Shown: positions 43,639 through 52,834, numbered from the stretch's first letter. The stretch is 64,000 nt of DNA from JBJHBP01 sp050485685 (GCA_050485685.1 JBJHBW010000001.1:281031-345030); one strand, 5' to 3'. Notes: generated from the sequence alone by a model not told the origin. A program made the numbers and translations.

Positions 43639-45261
43639 TCAGGCCGGGTAATCCATCGCCGCAGGCGCGGACTTGGGCTCTGGCACCGGCGCAATCATCG
43701 CTTCGGTCGTGATCATCAGCCCCGCCACGGAAGCTGCGTTCTGCAGCGCAACACGCACGACTTTGGCAGGGTCCAGAATCCCCATTTCTATCATGTCGCC
43801 GAAATCCCCGGTCTGGGCGTTATAGCCGAAGCTGGTCTCGCCCTTGCGCACGTCGCTGAGGATATCGGATGCATCCTTGCCGGCGTTCTCGACGATGGCG
43901 CGCAGCGGTTGCTCAAGAGCACGCAGTACGATCGCGATGCCGGTCTCCTGATCGACGTTCTCGCCGCGCAGATTCCGTTCGCGCAGGCGCTGCTGCACCC
44001 TGACCAGCGCGACACCACCGCCGGGCACCACACCTTCCTCCACCGCCGCGCGTGTCGCGTTCATCGCGTCATCCACGCGATCCTTTTTCTCCTTCATCTC
44101 GATCTCGGTGGCCGCCCCGACCTTGACCACAGCAACACCGCCGGACAATTTCGCGATACGCTCCTGCAGCTTCTCCCTGTCATAGTCGGACGTGGATTCA
44201 TCCACGCGTTTCTTCAGTTGCCGGATACGGCCTTCGATCTGATCGACGCTGCCCTTCCCGCCGATGACGGTGGTGCTGTCCTTGTCGACGACCACGCGCT
44301 TGGCGCTGCCGAGCTGCTCGGCACTGACCTTTTCCAGAGTCAGACCGGTTTCCTCAGCAATGACCGTCCCGCCGGTGACGATGGCAATGTCCTGCAGCAT
44401 CTCCTTGCGGCGATCGCCGAAGCCCGGCGCCTTCACCGCAATGGCCCTGAGCACGCCTCGCACGTGGTTGACGACCAGTGTGGCCAGCGCCTCGCCCTCG
44501 ATATCCTCAGCCACCACCAGCAGCGGCCTGCCGGCCTTGGCCAGCGATTCAAGCACCGGGAGCAGATCGTGTACCGACGAGATTTTTCTGTCACACAGCA
44601 GGATGCCGGGCTCGGCAAGTTCCGCCGTCAACGCTTCCTGATCGGTAATGAAATATGGCGACAGGTAGCCCCGATCAAACTGAAGACCCTCGACCACCTC
44701 CAGTTCGTTGACCAGTCCGGAACCCTCCTCGACGGTGAGCACACCTTCGTGTCCGACTTTGTCCATCGCCTCGGCTATGAGGCGGCCTATGTCCTCATCG
44801 CCATTCGCGGAGACGGTGCCCACCTGCTGCACGGCGCGCGTGTCCCTGCACGGGTTCGCCATCGCGCCCAGCTCGTCTACGGCGGCCGCGGTAGCCTGGT
44901 CAATGCCGCGTTTCAGGTCCATGGGATTCATGCCGGCCGCTACTGCCTTGAGGCCCTCGCGAAAGATCGCCTCGGCCAGCACTGTTGCAGTGGTGGTGCC
45001 GTCACCGGCCACCTCGGAGGTCTTCGCCGCAACTTCCTTGACCATCTGCGCGCCCATGTCCTCGAAGGCATCTTCGAGCTCGACCTCCCTGGCCACAGAC
45101 ACACCATCCTTGGTCATGGCCGGAGCGCCGAAGGAACGCCTGATCAGCACATTGCGTCCCTTCGGCCCCAGAGTGGCCTTGACCGCGGCAGACAGCAACG
45201 ACGCGCCGCGAATCATGCGCTCTCGCGCATCTGCCCCGAAAAGCAGCTGTTTAGCGGCCAT
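43639..45261 (-). CDS. groEL: 60 kDa chaperonin (GroEL), orphan copy without GroES
   Basis: The 540-residue protein has the GroEL signature AAxEGVVPGGGVAL (AAVEEGVVPGGGVALVR), the ATP-binding TLGPKGRNV and GDGTTTATVL, and full apical domain. It lacks the GGM-rich C-terminal tail (ends PKSAPAAMDYPA). No groES is adjacent. Its start lies 3 bp after the stop of a CBS-domain gene and its stop 6 bp before the Prs-like gene, so it is part of the PRPP/CBS module rather than the main groESL operon. Confidence 0.93.
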   Translation of the reverse strand: MAAKQLLFGADARERMIRGASLLSAAVKATLGPKGRNVLIRRSFGAPAMTKDGVSVAREVELEDAFEDMGAQMVKEVAAKTSEVAGDGTTTATVLAEAIFREGLKAVAAGMNPMDLKRGIDQATAAAVDELGAMANPCRDTRAVQQVGTVSANGDEDIGRLIAEAMDKVGHEGVLTVEEGSGLVNELEVVEGLQFDRGYLSPYFITDQEALTAELAEPGILLCDRKISSVHDLLPVLESLAKAGRPLLVVAEDIEGEALATLVVNHVRGVLRAIAVKAPGFGDRRKEMLQDIAIVTGGTVIAEETGLTLEKVSAEQLGSAKRVVVDKDSTTVIGGKGSVDQIEGRIRQLKKRVDESTSDYDREKLQERIAKLSGGVAVVKVGAATEIEMKEKKDRVDDAMNATRAAVEEGVVPGGGVALVRVQQRLRERNLRGENVDQETGIAIVLRALEQPLRAIVENAGKDASDILSDVRKGETSFGYNAQTGDFGDMIEMGILDPAKVVRVALQNAASVAGLMITTEAMIAPVPEPKSAPAAMDYPA

Positions 45262-45264
45262 GGC

Positions 45265-45741
45265 TCAGGCCGCAACCTGCTTGTGCAGCGGCTCGCAGAT
45301 GACCGCGAGCGTGTCGCCCACTTCGGTTTCGGTGATTTCCTTGCGCGGGGACCGGCTCTCGACTTTCGCCTCATGGGCGAGATCGGCCAGGGAGATCATG
45401 CCCACCAGCTGCCCCTGCGCATCGACGACCGGCAGCCGGCGTATCCGCGCCTCGCGCATGCTCGTCTCCACATCGGCCAGTGAGTCTTCCGGATGGCACA
45501 TGTGCACGCTGCGCGACATGGCCTCGGACACCCTGACCTCGTTCAGGGACCGCCCCTGAAACAGCGCACACATGCAGATATCCCGATCGGTGATCACACC
45601 GACGACCTGGCTGTGCCCGTTGCTGACGCAGACTGGCAGGCAACCGCAGTCATGGTCCCACATCAGTTGTGCGGCATGTGCCAGTGAATCGTCGGGCCCA
45701 CAGGTCTGTACGGGCCTTGCCATCAGTTGCTCAACTTTCAT
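45265..45741 (-). CDS. CBS-domain pair protein, upstream of groEL
   Basis: A 158-residue protein with two CBS motifs (LMARPVQTCGPDDSL ... VVGVITDRDICM and AMSRSVHMCHPEDSL ... LVGMISLADLA) and a short C-terminal extension of ~30 residues. First gene of the CBS-groEL-prs-like run. It contains several cysteines (CGC, CMC, MCH) that the other CBS protein lacks. Confidence 0.88.
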   Translation of the reverse strand: MKVEQLMARPVQTCGPDDSLAHAAQLMWDHDCGCLPVCVSNGHSQVVGVITDRDICMCALFQGRSLNEVRVSEAMSRSVHMCHPEDSLADVETSMREARIRRLPVVDAQGQLVGMISLADLAHEAKVESRSPRKEITETEVGDTLAVICEPLHKQVAA

Positions 45742-46026
45742 CGCAAATCCCCCTGTTGTCTTCGGTCAAACCTTGATTGAAGTCGGACTCGCTTCCCTGT
45801 ACGGCTCTCTTGAGCTCTACAGGGCTCAGTACGGATCCGTACAAAGCTGAGTCTGTCGCTCGCAGGTGTGTCCTTGCGTGCGTGATACCGATCTTTCGCT
45901 TCCGACCGATCTTTGCCTATACGCAGGTATACGTACCCGGCAGCCACTTCCGGGAATCCACCAGGGGCAGGAGGATGAAGTCCGCATACCGAGTGCCGGG
46001 ATTACGTCCGGGTCTGACGCACAGCC
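45742..46026. other. Intergenic region upstream of the CBS-groEL run
   Basis: 285 bp without a gene I can support. It holds a 14-base perfect palindrome GTACGGATCCGTAC at 45829-45842 flanked by CTCAG/CTGAG, and a looser inverted repeat CCCTGTA (45795-45801) / TACAGGG (45818-45824). These lie 50-100 bp upstream of the CBS start and are candidates for regulator binding. Confidence 0.5.
45829..45842. promoter_or_regulatory. Perfect palindrome GTACGGATCCGTAC
   Basis: A 14-base perfect palindrome about 90 bp upstream of the CBS-groEL run. No known consensus recognised; operator role is inference. Confidence 0.35.
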
Positions 46027-47397
46027 TCAGGCAGCGCTGGTCGAGCGCTCCGCATCACGGGCCGCGCGTTCGCCGGCGGCCACATCCACGCGCGTGATCA
46101 GCAGTGCGCCGGCCACGAACGGTATCAGCACCGTCAGGATCGCAAGACGCGGATCGCCGGTGAGTGCCACCACGAGCGCCATGACCAGTGTGCCGCCACT
46201 GCCGGCGAAGCGGTCCATCACGCCATACAGACCAAAGAACTCGCCGGATCGATGTCGGGGAATCATGCGTGCGAACATCGAGCGGGACAGCGCCTGAGTG
46301 CCTCCCTGAACCATGCCGACCAGGATGGCCAGCATCAGGAAATGCGAGACGCTGGTCATGAAGTACGCCAGCACGGTGATTCCCATGTAGACGCACAGCC
46401 CGATCAGCACGGCGGATCTGGCGCCGATACGACCGGCCAGCGCGCCGAACAGAAAGGCGCACGGCACACCGACCAGCTGGGTGATCAGTATCGCTGCGAC
46501 CATGGCGTCGCGATCCAGTCCCAGCGTGGCGCCATATATGGCAGCCATGCGGATGATGGTCGCGATGCCGTCGCTGTAGAGCAGAAACGCAATCAGCATC
46601 ACGAACGCGTGGCGGTAGCTGCGCAGCTCGCGGAACGTCCGACGCAGGCGCGCCAGCGCGGCCCTGACGGCACTGCCCTCGGCAGACTCACCCGGCTCCA
46701 GGCGACGCTGCGGTTCGGGCACACGCAGGAACAGCGGCACTGAGAACGCCACCCACCAAACCGCCGCAGACACCAGCGCCAGCCGCACCGGCAGCGTGCG
46801 TGCGGACTCGGAAGGATCGTCACTCTCGGGCAATCCGAACACGCCGGGAAACGCAATCCAGGCCAGATTCAGCGCCAGCAGTACACCGCCGCCGAGGTAC
46901 CCGAGCGCATAGGCGCTGGTGGACACCCGATCCAGCTCACGGCCCTTCGCGATATGCGGCAGCAGCGCGTCGTAGAAAACGAAGCTGCCCGCAAGTCCTA
47001 CATTGGCCACTGCAAACAGAAGCAGCGCCAGTTTCCAGTCGCCGTACTCGACGAAGAACATGCCCATCACGCCCACCGTGCCGATCACCATCAGCACGGC
47101 AAGCAGGCGTTTTCTCAGTGCCGTCACGTCCGCAAGTGCGCCGAGCAGCGGCGAGACGATGCCGATACCGATCACTGCCAGCGACGTCACCAGTCCGAAG
47201 ATCCACAGCGCCGTTTCACGGGGCAGTTCCGCCGCAGGCACCGCCGTGAAGTAGATCGGGAACACGGCCGCAATCACGGTGGTCATGACCGCCGAATTGC
47301 CAAGGTCGTAAAGCGCCCAGGCCCGCAGCTCGCGCCGATGCAGACCGAGTCGTTCAAGCAGTGGCTGGCGATCTGGTTCACTCATGGACGACATCAT
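46027..47397 (-). CDS. MFS transporter, UMF1/Atg22-like
   Basis: The 456-residue protein has about 12 transmembrane helices and opens with YDLGNSAVMTTVIAAVFPIYF, the hallmark of the UMF1 family, plus the FGALAGRIGARSAV loop typical of MFS proteins. Substrate unknown. The true start may be the ATG at 47385 (MSEPDRQ). It lies 67 bp after the ACP gene on the same strand and may be the last gene of that operon. Confidence 0.88.
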   Translation of the reverse strand: MMSSMSEPDRQPLLERLGLHRRELRAWALYDLGNSAVMTTVIAAVFPIYFTAVPAAELPRETALWIFGLVTSLAVIGIGIVSPLLGALADVTALRKRLLAVLMVIGTVGVMGMFFVEYGDWKLALLLFAVANVGLAGSFVFYDALLPHIAKGRELDRVSTSAYALGYLGGGVLLALNLAWIAFPGVFGLPESDDPSESARTLPVRLALVSAAVWWVAFSVPLFLRVPEPQRRLEPGESAEGSAVRAALARLRRTFRELRSYRHAFVMLIAFLLYSDGIATIIRMAAIYGATLGLDRDAMVAAILITQLVGVPCAFLFGALAGRIGARSAVLIGLCVYMGITVLAYFMTSVSHFLMLAILVGMVQGGTQALSRSMFARMIPRHRSGEFFGLYGVMDRFAGSGGTLVMALVVALTGDPRLAILTVLIPFVAGALLITRVDVAAGERAARDAERSTSAA

Positions 47398-47464
47398 CGG
47401 CCATACCCGGGAAGCGGGCTACAGGATTGCCGCGCCGGCTGACTTTGCGTTGGTGGCCGATGCG

Positions 47465-47728
47465 CTAGCTGCCGATGCGCTTTTCGAGGTAGCTCACGCA
47501 GTCGTCCACGCTGGTCAGTTTGGGGTAGTCGAGTTCTGGCACATCGACACCCAGCTCCTGATGCAGCGCCGTGACGAAGTTCAGGTGGTCCATGGAATCG
47601 AAGTCGAACTGGTCGCGTATAGGACGCGCGGGATCCAGCACCGCCGGATCGATGTCCGGGGCAACGCCGGTCAATGCGGCGATCACCGTTGCACGCAATT
47701 TGGTCGCATCGCTGGCATCATCGCTCAT
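47465..47728 (-). CDS. Stand-alone acyl carrier protein
   Basis: An 87-residue acyl carrier protein with the 4'-phosphopantetheine site FDSMDHLNF (S45) and the acidic helix II. ATG 47728 with AGGAG upstream; its first 11 bases overlap the end of the E2 gene, so it is translated with the dehydrogenase complex. An ACP in a 2-oxoacid dehydrogenase operon suggests that an acyl group is moved from CoA or lipoyl-E2 to ACP, or that the complex feeds a specialised acyl pathway. Confidence 0.87.
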   Translation of the reverse strand: MSDDASDATKLRATVIAALTGVAPDIDPAVLDPARPIRDQFDFDSMDHLNFVTALHQELGVDVPELDYPKLTSVDDCVSYLEKRIGS

Positions 47729-48992
47729 ACAGGAGCTCCTCCGGTTGCTGCAGCGCATGGTCCACGGCCGCAAGAAAGGCGGCGCCACGATGTCCGTCAC
47801 TGACCCTGTGGTCACCGGACAGCGTCGCCTGGATCAGTTTCGCCGCAACCAGCTCGCCATCCACGCACCAGGGGCGCAGCAGCGGCGAGCCGAAGCCGAC
47901 GATCGCCACCTGCGGTGGATTGATCACCGGATACAGGGTTTCCACGCTGTCCTCACCCAGGCTGCTGATCGTGATCGTTCCGCCTGTCAGTTCCGCGTTG
48001 CGCAGATGTCCGCTGCGAGCGCGCCGCACCAGGTCTCGCAATTCATTCATAACGGCCGGCAGCGACTTGAGGTTGGCGTCGGCGATCGCCGGTGCAACCA
48101 GGCCACCGCGAATCAGGCGAATGGCAAAGCCGACGTGGATGGAGTCGCTGGCGACATGACGGCCATCGCGACAGAAGCCGTTCAGGTCTGGTGAATGCTC
48201 CAGCGCCACGGCGACGGCCTTGATCAGCAGGGCCGCATACAGAACGCGTTCCGTCACATCGTGAGAGGTGTTCCACTGTTCCAGCCACGCGAACGCCCGT
48301 GTCATATCTATCGTCGTGCCCAGATAGTAGTGCGGGATCTCGCGCTTGGAACGTGTCATCGCCTGCGCGATCACGGCCTGCATGTCGGAAGATGCTGCGA
48401 ACCGTGCTTTAGCAGTCGGCACTTCTCTGGCCGGCGCGACAGCCGGCGCTTGGGCGGCGCCGGTATCGGGAGCCACCGACTTCACTGCAGACGGACGAGC
48501 CGTCGCGTGTGCACGCTCTACATCATCAGTCGTGATGGCGCCTTTAGGTCCGGAACCGGTCAGCGTCGCGAGCAGTTGTTCGTCCAGGCCCAGCTCGCGG
48601 GCACGACGCCGCGCTGACGGTGAGATGCGAGGCCTGGCTGCCAGTTCGGCGGCAGCGGCGGCAGCGGCGGGGGCCCCTGGCCCGGATTGGTCAGCCCGCT
48701 CGCCGACCACCGGCACCTCGGCAGCCTGCGGCCGTGGGGCTACATCCAGTCCGGCGCGCGACGGCTTGTACGTTGCGAGCACGCCGCCGACCGCAACCTG
48801 CTGACCAGGCTCTGCGAGCAGCTGCTCGATCACGCCGTCATCGAAGATCTCGATGTCGATGATGCCCTTCGCGGTTTCCACGGCGGCCACAACATCGCCG
48901 CGCTTCACTGTCGCGCCCGGCGCCACCATCCACTCCACCATCGTCGCGGACTCCATGTCCGCACCCAGCGAGGGCATTACGAACTCAGCCAT
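47718..48992 (-). CDS. 2-oxoacid dehydrogenase complex E2, dihydrolipoyl acyltransferase
   Basis: The 424-residue protein has one lipoyl domain with the lipoylated lysine in ETAKG (K42; the usual motif is ETDK), an Ala/Pro linker, an E3-binding domain (RISPSARRRARELG ... GPKGAITTDDVE) and the catalytic domain ending in SGDHRVSDG (His395, Asp399). Start at ATG 48992, overlapping E1 beta by eight bases. The frame continues upstream to 49121 without similarity. No lipoamide dehydrogenase (E3) gene is nearby, so the complex must share the cell's common E3. Confidence 0.9.
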   Translation of the reverse strand: MAEFVMPSLGADMESATMVEWMVAPGATVKRGDVVAAVETAKGIIDIEIFDDGVIEQLLAEPGQQVAVGGVLATYKPSRAGLDVAPRPQAAEVPVVGERADQSGPGAPAAAAAAAELAARPRISPSARRRARELGLDEQLLATLTGSGPKGAITTDDVERAHATARPSAVKSVAPDTGAAQAPAVAPAREVPTAKARFAASSDMQAVIAQAMTRSKREIPHYYLGTTIDMTRAFAWLEQWNTSHDVTERVLYAALLIKAVAVALEHSPDLNGFCRDGRHVASDSIHVGFAIRLIRGGLVAPAIADANLKSLPAVMNELRDLVRRARSGHLRNAELTGGTITISSLGEDSVETLYPVINPPQVAIVGFGSPLLRPWCVDGELVAAKLIQATLSGDHRVSDGHRGAAFLAAVDHALQQPEELLYER

Positions 48993-49998
48993 CAGCGAAC
49001 AGTCCTTTTGCGGCCGCGACGATACGCTCAGGCTGCGGCAGCGCCGCCTGCTCCAGATGACTCGGGTACGGAATCGGCACTTCGGCCGTGCACACGCGCG
49101 CAATCGGCGCGTCGAGTTCATAGAAGCCCTGTTCGACGATACGCATCGCGATCTCAGCCGCGAGGCTGCCGCTGCGCCAGCCTTCGTCGACGATCACAAC
49201 CCGTCGCGTCTTGCGCACGGTGGCGAGCAGCGCGTCATCATCCAGCGGGCGCAGTGTGCGCAGATCCAGCACTTCGGCATCGATGCCATCGGCGGCCAGC
49301 TGTTCCGCGGCCGCCAGCGTCTTCGGCAGGCTGCCGCCATAGGTGATCAGCGAGACGTCTGCACCTTCACGACGGATGGCCGCGTGATCGATGTCGACTT
49401 CATAAGGCCCGGGGCCCAGTTCGCCCTCGGCGTTATACAGCATCACGTGTTCGAAGATGATCACCGGATCGGGATCTGCCAGCGCGGTGGCGAGCATGCC
49501 GCGCGCATCGGCAATCGTCGCCGGGGCCAGCACGCGCAGCCCCGGCACGTGCGCATACCAATTCTCGAAGCTGTGCGAATGCTGAGCCGCAAGCTGGCGG
49601 CCCGCGCCGGTCGCCATGCGGATCACGACCGGCACCTCGAACTGCCCGCCGGACATATGCCTGAGCGTGGCCGCCGTATTCACGATCTGATCCATGCACA
49701 GCAGGCTGAAGTTCACGGTCATCACTTCGACCACAGGCCGCATGCCGCCAAGCGCTGCACCTATGCCGGCACCGACGAAAGCGGACTCCGACAGCGGCGT
49801 GTCGCGCACACGGGCCTCGCCGAATTCATCGAGCAGGCCCTTGCTGACCGCATAGCAGCCACCATAACGGCCGACGTCCTCGCCCATCAGGAACACGCGC
49901 TCATCGCCTCGCAAGGCCTCGCGCAGTGCCTCGCGCACCGCCTCGCGATAGGTGATGCGGCGCGCCTGGTTGTTGACTTCCGTCCCGCTGTCGTTCAA
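48985..49998 (-). CDS. 2-oxoacid dehydrogenase E1 component, beta subunit
   Basis: The 337-residue protein has the transketolase pyrimidine-binding domain (FLMGEDVGRYGGCYAVSKGLL, DTPLSESAFVGAGIGAA) and the C-terminal domain with VIVDEGWRSG. Most similar in layout to pyruvate and acetoin dehydrogenase E1 beta. TTG start at 49998, overlapping the E1 alpha stop. Confidence 0.92.
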   Translation of the reverse strand: MNDSGTEVNNQARRITYREAVREALREALRGDERVFLMGEDVGRYGGCYAVSKGLLDEFGEARVRDTPLSESAFVGAGIGAALGGMRPVVEVMTVNFSLLCMDQIVNTAATLRHMSGGQFEVPVVIRMATGAGRQLAAQHSHSFENWYAHVPGLRVLAPATIADARGMLATALADPDPVIIFEHVMLYNAEGELGPGPYEVDIDHAAIRREGADVSLITYGGSLPKTLAAAEQLAADGIDAEVLDLRTLRPLDDDALLATVRKTRRVVIVDEGWRSGSLAAEIAMRIVEQGFYELDAPIARVCTAEVPIPYPSHLEQAALPQPERIVAAAKGLFADG

Positions 49999-50987
49999 CT
50001 CGCTACACTCCGCGCATAGACATCTTTCTCCAGACCCTCGACCGGCTCCCAGGTGCCGCTGTCGGCGAACGCCACGGAAGCCTCCACCTCCTCGGCCACC
50101 TTCCGCTCCAGAACCGCCAAGGTTTCGTCATCGAGATAGCCCGCCTCGCGGAGCCTGGGGATGAACGTGACGATGGGGCCGCGTTCCTTCCATTGCTCGA
50201 CTTCCTCCTTGCTGCGATACAGCTCCGGATCGAACATCGAGTGGGCGCGGAAGCGATAGGTGAGGCATTGCAGAAAGCGCGGTCCGCCGCCGGCGCGTAT
50301 GGCATCGATGGCGGTGCGGGCGGCCTGTTCGACCGCGAGCACGTCCATGCCGTCCACCGACTGCGCCTCGATCCGGTAGCTGCTTGCCTTGCTCGTGATA
50401 TCGGTTTCGGATTCGGAACGATCCAGCGCCGTGCCCATCGCGTACAGGTTGTTCTCGCAGATGAACAGCACAGGAAGCTGCCACAGCGCCGCGAGATTCA
50501 GCGACTCGTGGAACTCCCCTTCCGCGGCTGCACCCTCACCGAAGAAACAAGCCGTGACGCCAGGCCTTCCGGCCAGACGATCTGCGAGCGCAAGACCGAC
50601 GGCGAGCGGCAGGCCGCCGCCGACAATCGCGTTGCCGCCATAAAAGCGTGTGGCCGCATCGAAGATATGCATGGAGCCACCGCGCCCCCGGCTTGCGCCT
50701 TCCTGTTTGCCGTACATTTCAGCCATCACGGCATTCATCGAAACGCCGCGCACGAGCGCATGACCGTGCTCGCGATAGGTGGCGACCACCGCATCCTCAG
50801 GTTGCAGCGGCAGGATGGATCCGACCGCAACAGCTTCTTCACCGATATATACGTGCAGGAAACCGCGTATCTTCGTCGCGCTGTACAGCTCCACACACTT
50901 CTCCTCGAAGCGGCGGATACGCAGCATCTGCTCGAGCAGATGAAGCGCATGGGCGCGGGACACGCCAGGCGGTATCGGATCCGTCAT
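49995..50987 (-). CDS. 2-oxoacid dehydrogenase E1 component, alpha subunit
   Basis: The 330-residue protein has the thiamine diphosphate motif GEGAAAEGEFHESLN ... CENN and the early YREHGHALVRG and RGRGGSMH segments of pyruvate/acetoin dehydrogenase E1 alpha. It overlaps the ligase stop and the E1 beta start by a few bases, so ligase, E1 alpha, E1 beta, E2 and ACP are one operon. Confidence 0.93.
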   Translation of the reverse strand: MTDPIPPGVSRAHALHLLEQMLRIRRFEEKCVELYSATKIRGFLHVYIGEEAVAVGSILPLQPEDAVVATYREHGHALVRGVSMNAVMAEMYGKQEGASRGRGGSMHIFDAATRFYGGNAIVGGGLPLAVGLALADRLAGRPGVTACFFGEGAAAEGEFHESLNLAALWQLPVLFICENNLYAMGTALDRSESETDITSKASSYRIEAQSVDGMDVLAVEQAARTAIDAIRAGGGPRFLQCLTYRFRAHSMFDPELYRSKEEVEQWKERGPIVTFIPRLREAGYLDDETLAVLERKVAEEVEASVAFADSGTWEPVEGLEKDVYARSVAS

Positions 50988-52834
50988 GCGTTGCGCTCCT
51001 GATCCGGCCCATCGGCCGACACTCCATCGGGCGACACGCCGATCGCAGGCTGTGAGGGGTCATGTTCCAGCGTGGATGTATCGCCTTCCGGCAGGCCAAG
51101 CTCGCGCGCCTTCAGCAGGCGCCGCATGATCTTGCCTGAGCGCGTCTTGGGCAGCGATGCGATGAACTCGATTTCGCGCGGCGCCACCGCAGGCCCAAGT
51201 CGCCTTCGCGTGTGCGCGATCAGCTCGCGGCGCATGGCCTCGTCCGGTTCATGTCCGGTACGCAGGGCCACGAAGGCTTTCACTATTTCCATCACCGTCG
51301 GGTCCGGCTTGCCGATCACACCGGCCTCGGCAACGGCGGGATGTTCCATCAGCACGCTTTCCACTTCGAACGGGCCGATCAGGTGACCGGCGGACTTGAT
51401 CACGTCATCGGCGCGGCCGACAAACCAGAAATAGCCGTCCTCGTCGCAACGCGCGAGATCACCGCTGAGATACCAGCCGGCGCGAAAGCACTTTCGGTAA
51501 CGTTCTTCCTCTCCGATATAGGTGCGGAACATCGACGGCCAGCCCGGCTTCAGCGCCAGTTCACCGATCGTGTCAGGCGTTGTGACCGGCTCCACCACAG
51601 TACCCTCATCGTCGCCTTCGCTGTGCCTGACGATCGTCGCGGTCACGCCCGGCAGCGGCTTGCCCATGGAGCCAGGCTTGATGTCCATGCTCGCAAAGTT
51701 CGCGATCATGATGCCGCCGGTTTCCGTCTGCCACCAGTTGTCATGAAACGGCAGCCCCAATGCGTTGACGCCCCAGACAACAGCCTCCGGGTTCAGCGGC
51801 TCACCGACACTGGCGGCGAAGCGCAGTCTGGGGAAGCTGTGCCTTCGGGCGAGATCAGCACCGGCCTTCATCAGCATGCGGATCGCCGTCGGCGCCGTAT
51901 ACCAGACCGTCACGCCCTGCTCCTCGAGCACGCCGTACCAGCGCTCGGCATCGAACTCCTGTTCATCGACGACCATCGTCACGCCGTTGGTCAGCGGCGC
52001 GATGATGCCGTAGGAAATGCCGGTCACCCAGCCAGGGTCAGCTGTACACCAGTAGATGTCGTCCGCATGCAGATCCAGCGCATAGCGGCCGGTCACGTGA
52101 TGAGCGACCACGGCGCCATGTACATGCAGTGCGCCCTTGGGACGACCGGTGGTGCCGCTGGTGAAATGCAGCAGCGCCGGGTCTTCGGTATCGGTTGGCG
52201 CAATCCGGTAAGTGGCATCGGCCTTGTCGAGCAGATCCTTCAGCGAATGAAGCCCGGGGCCATCGATGCCGGCCGGCGCATTATCCACCAACAGCACATG
52301 CCGAAGGCCCGGCAGTGAATCCCGCACCGGCGCCACCTTGCGCTGATACAGGGCAGCGGTCGTAACCAGCACACGCGCATCACCCAGACTCATGCGCATC
52401 CTCACCGGCTCGGGGCCGAAAGCGGGAAACAACGGGCTGAACACTGCACGATGCTTGAGCGCGCCGAGCACCGCCACATACAGGCCCGGCACGCGCGGCG
52501 CCAGCGCGAACACGCGCTCGCCTGCCGTCACGCCCAGCGCATCGAGCACATTCGCGAACCGGTTCGTCAGTTCCTCGAGCTCCGCGTAAGTGATGTCGCG
52601 GCGCTTTCCGGATGCATCAAGACAACGCAGTGCGCACCTGTCGGCATGCGCGCCTTTCGCATGACGCGTGACCGCCTCGTAAGCGATGTTGAGACCCTGG
52701 CCGTCGGGAAGTCCATCGAGCTCGGCGCGTGCCTGCTCCCAGGTGAAGCCAGTTGCGACGCGATCGTATTCGGGCAGATTGGGCGTTGCGCCCTGGTGAG
52801 CGGCCTTGCGGATCAGCGGCGGGATATCAGTCAT
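50984..52834 (-). CDS. Acyl-CoA synthetase, AcsA-like acetate-CoA ligase
   Basis: The 616-residue protein has the AMP-forming motifs LLHFTSGTTGRPKGALH (P-loop), WWQTETGG, YLSGDLA and the C-terminal acetylatable lysine in PKTRSGK. The DEDGYFWFVGRADDVIKSAGHLIGPFEVE segment matches acetyl-CoA synthetases of the AcsA group. ATG 52834 has GGCGAGG upstream. It is the first gene of the operon with E1/E2/ACP and is divergent from the ArsR gene across ~330 bp. The carboxylate could be acetate, propionate or a related short acid. Confidence 0.88.
   Translation of the reverse strand: MTDIPPLIRKAAHQGATPNLPEYDRVATGFTWEQARAELDGLPDGQGLNIAYEAVTRHAKGAHADRCALRCLDASGKRRDITYAELEELTNRFANVLDALGVTAGERVFALAPRVPGLYVAVLGALKHRAVFSPLFPAFGPEPVRMRMSLGDARVLVTTAALYQRKVAPVRDSLPGLRHVLLVDNAPAGIDGPGLHSLKDLLDKADATYRIAPTDTEDPALLHFTSGTTGRPKGALHVHGAVVAHHVTGRYALDLHADDIYWCTADPGWVTGISYGIIAPLTNGVTMVVDEQEFDAERWYGVLEEQGVTVWYTAPTAIRMLMKAGADLARRHSFPRLRFAASVGEPLNPEAVVWGVNALGLPFHDNWWQTETGGIMIANFASMDIKPGSMGKPLPGVTATIVRHSEGDDEGTVVEPVTTPDTIGELALKPGWPSMFRTYIGEEERYRKCFRAGWYLSGDLARCDEDGYFWFVGRADDVIKSAGHLIGPFEVESVLMEHPAVAEAGVIGKPDPTVMEIVKAFVALRTGHEPDEAMRRELIAHTRRRLGPAVAPREIEFIASLPKTRSGKIMRRLLKARELGLPEGDTSTLEHDPSQPAIGVSPDGVSADGPDQERNA

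Noticed and set aside
43570..45483. 637-codon plus-strand frame over the groEL and Prs-like genes
   Set aside because: Antisense to conserved genes; long open antisense frames arise from the third-position GC bias of groEL.
48853..50019. 388-codon plus-strand frame over the E1 beta gene
   Set aside because: Antisense to a gene with intact thiamine-enzyme motifs; no motif of its own.
51212..52318. 368-codon plus-strand frame over the acyl-CoA ligase
   Set aside because: Antisense to a conserved ligase; Arg/His-rich composition.
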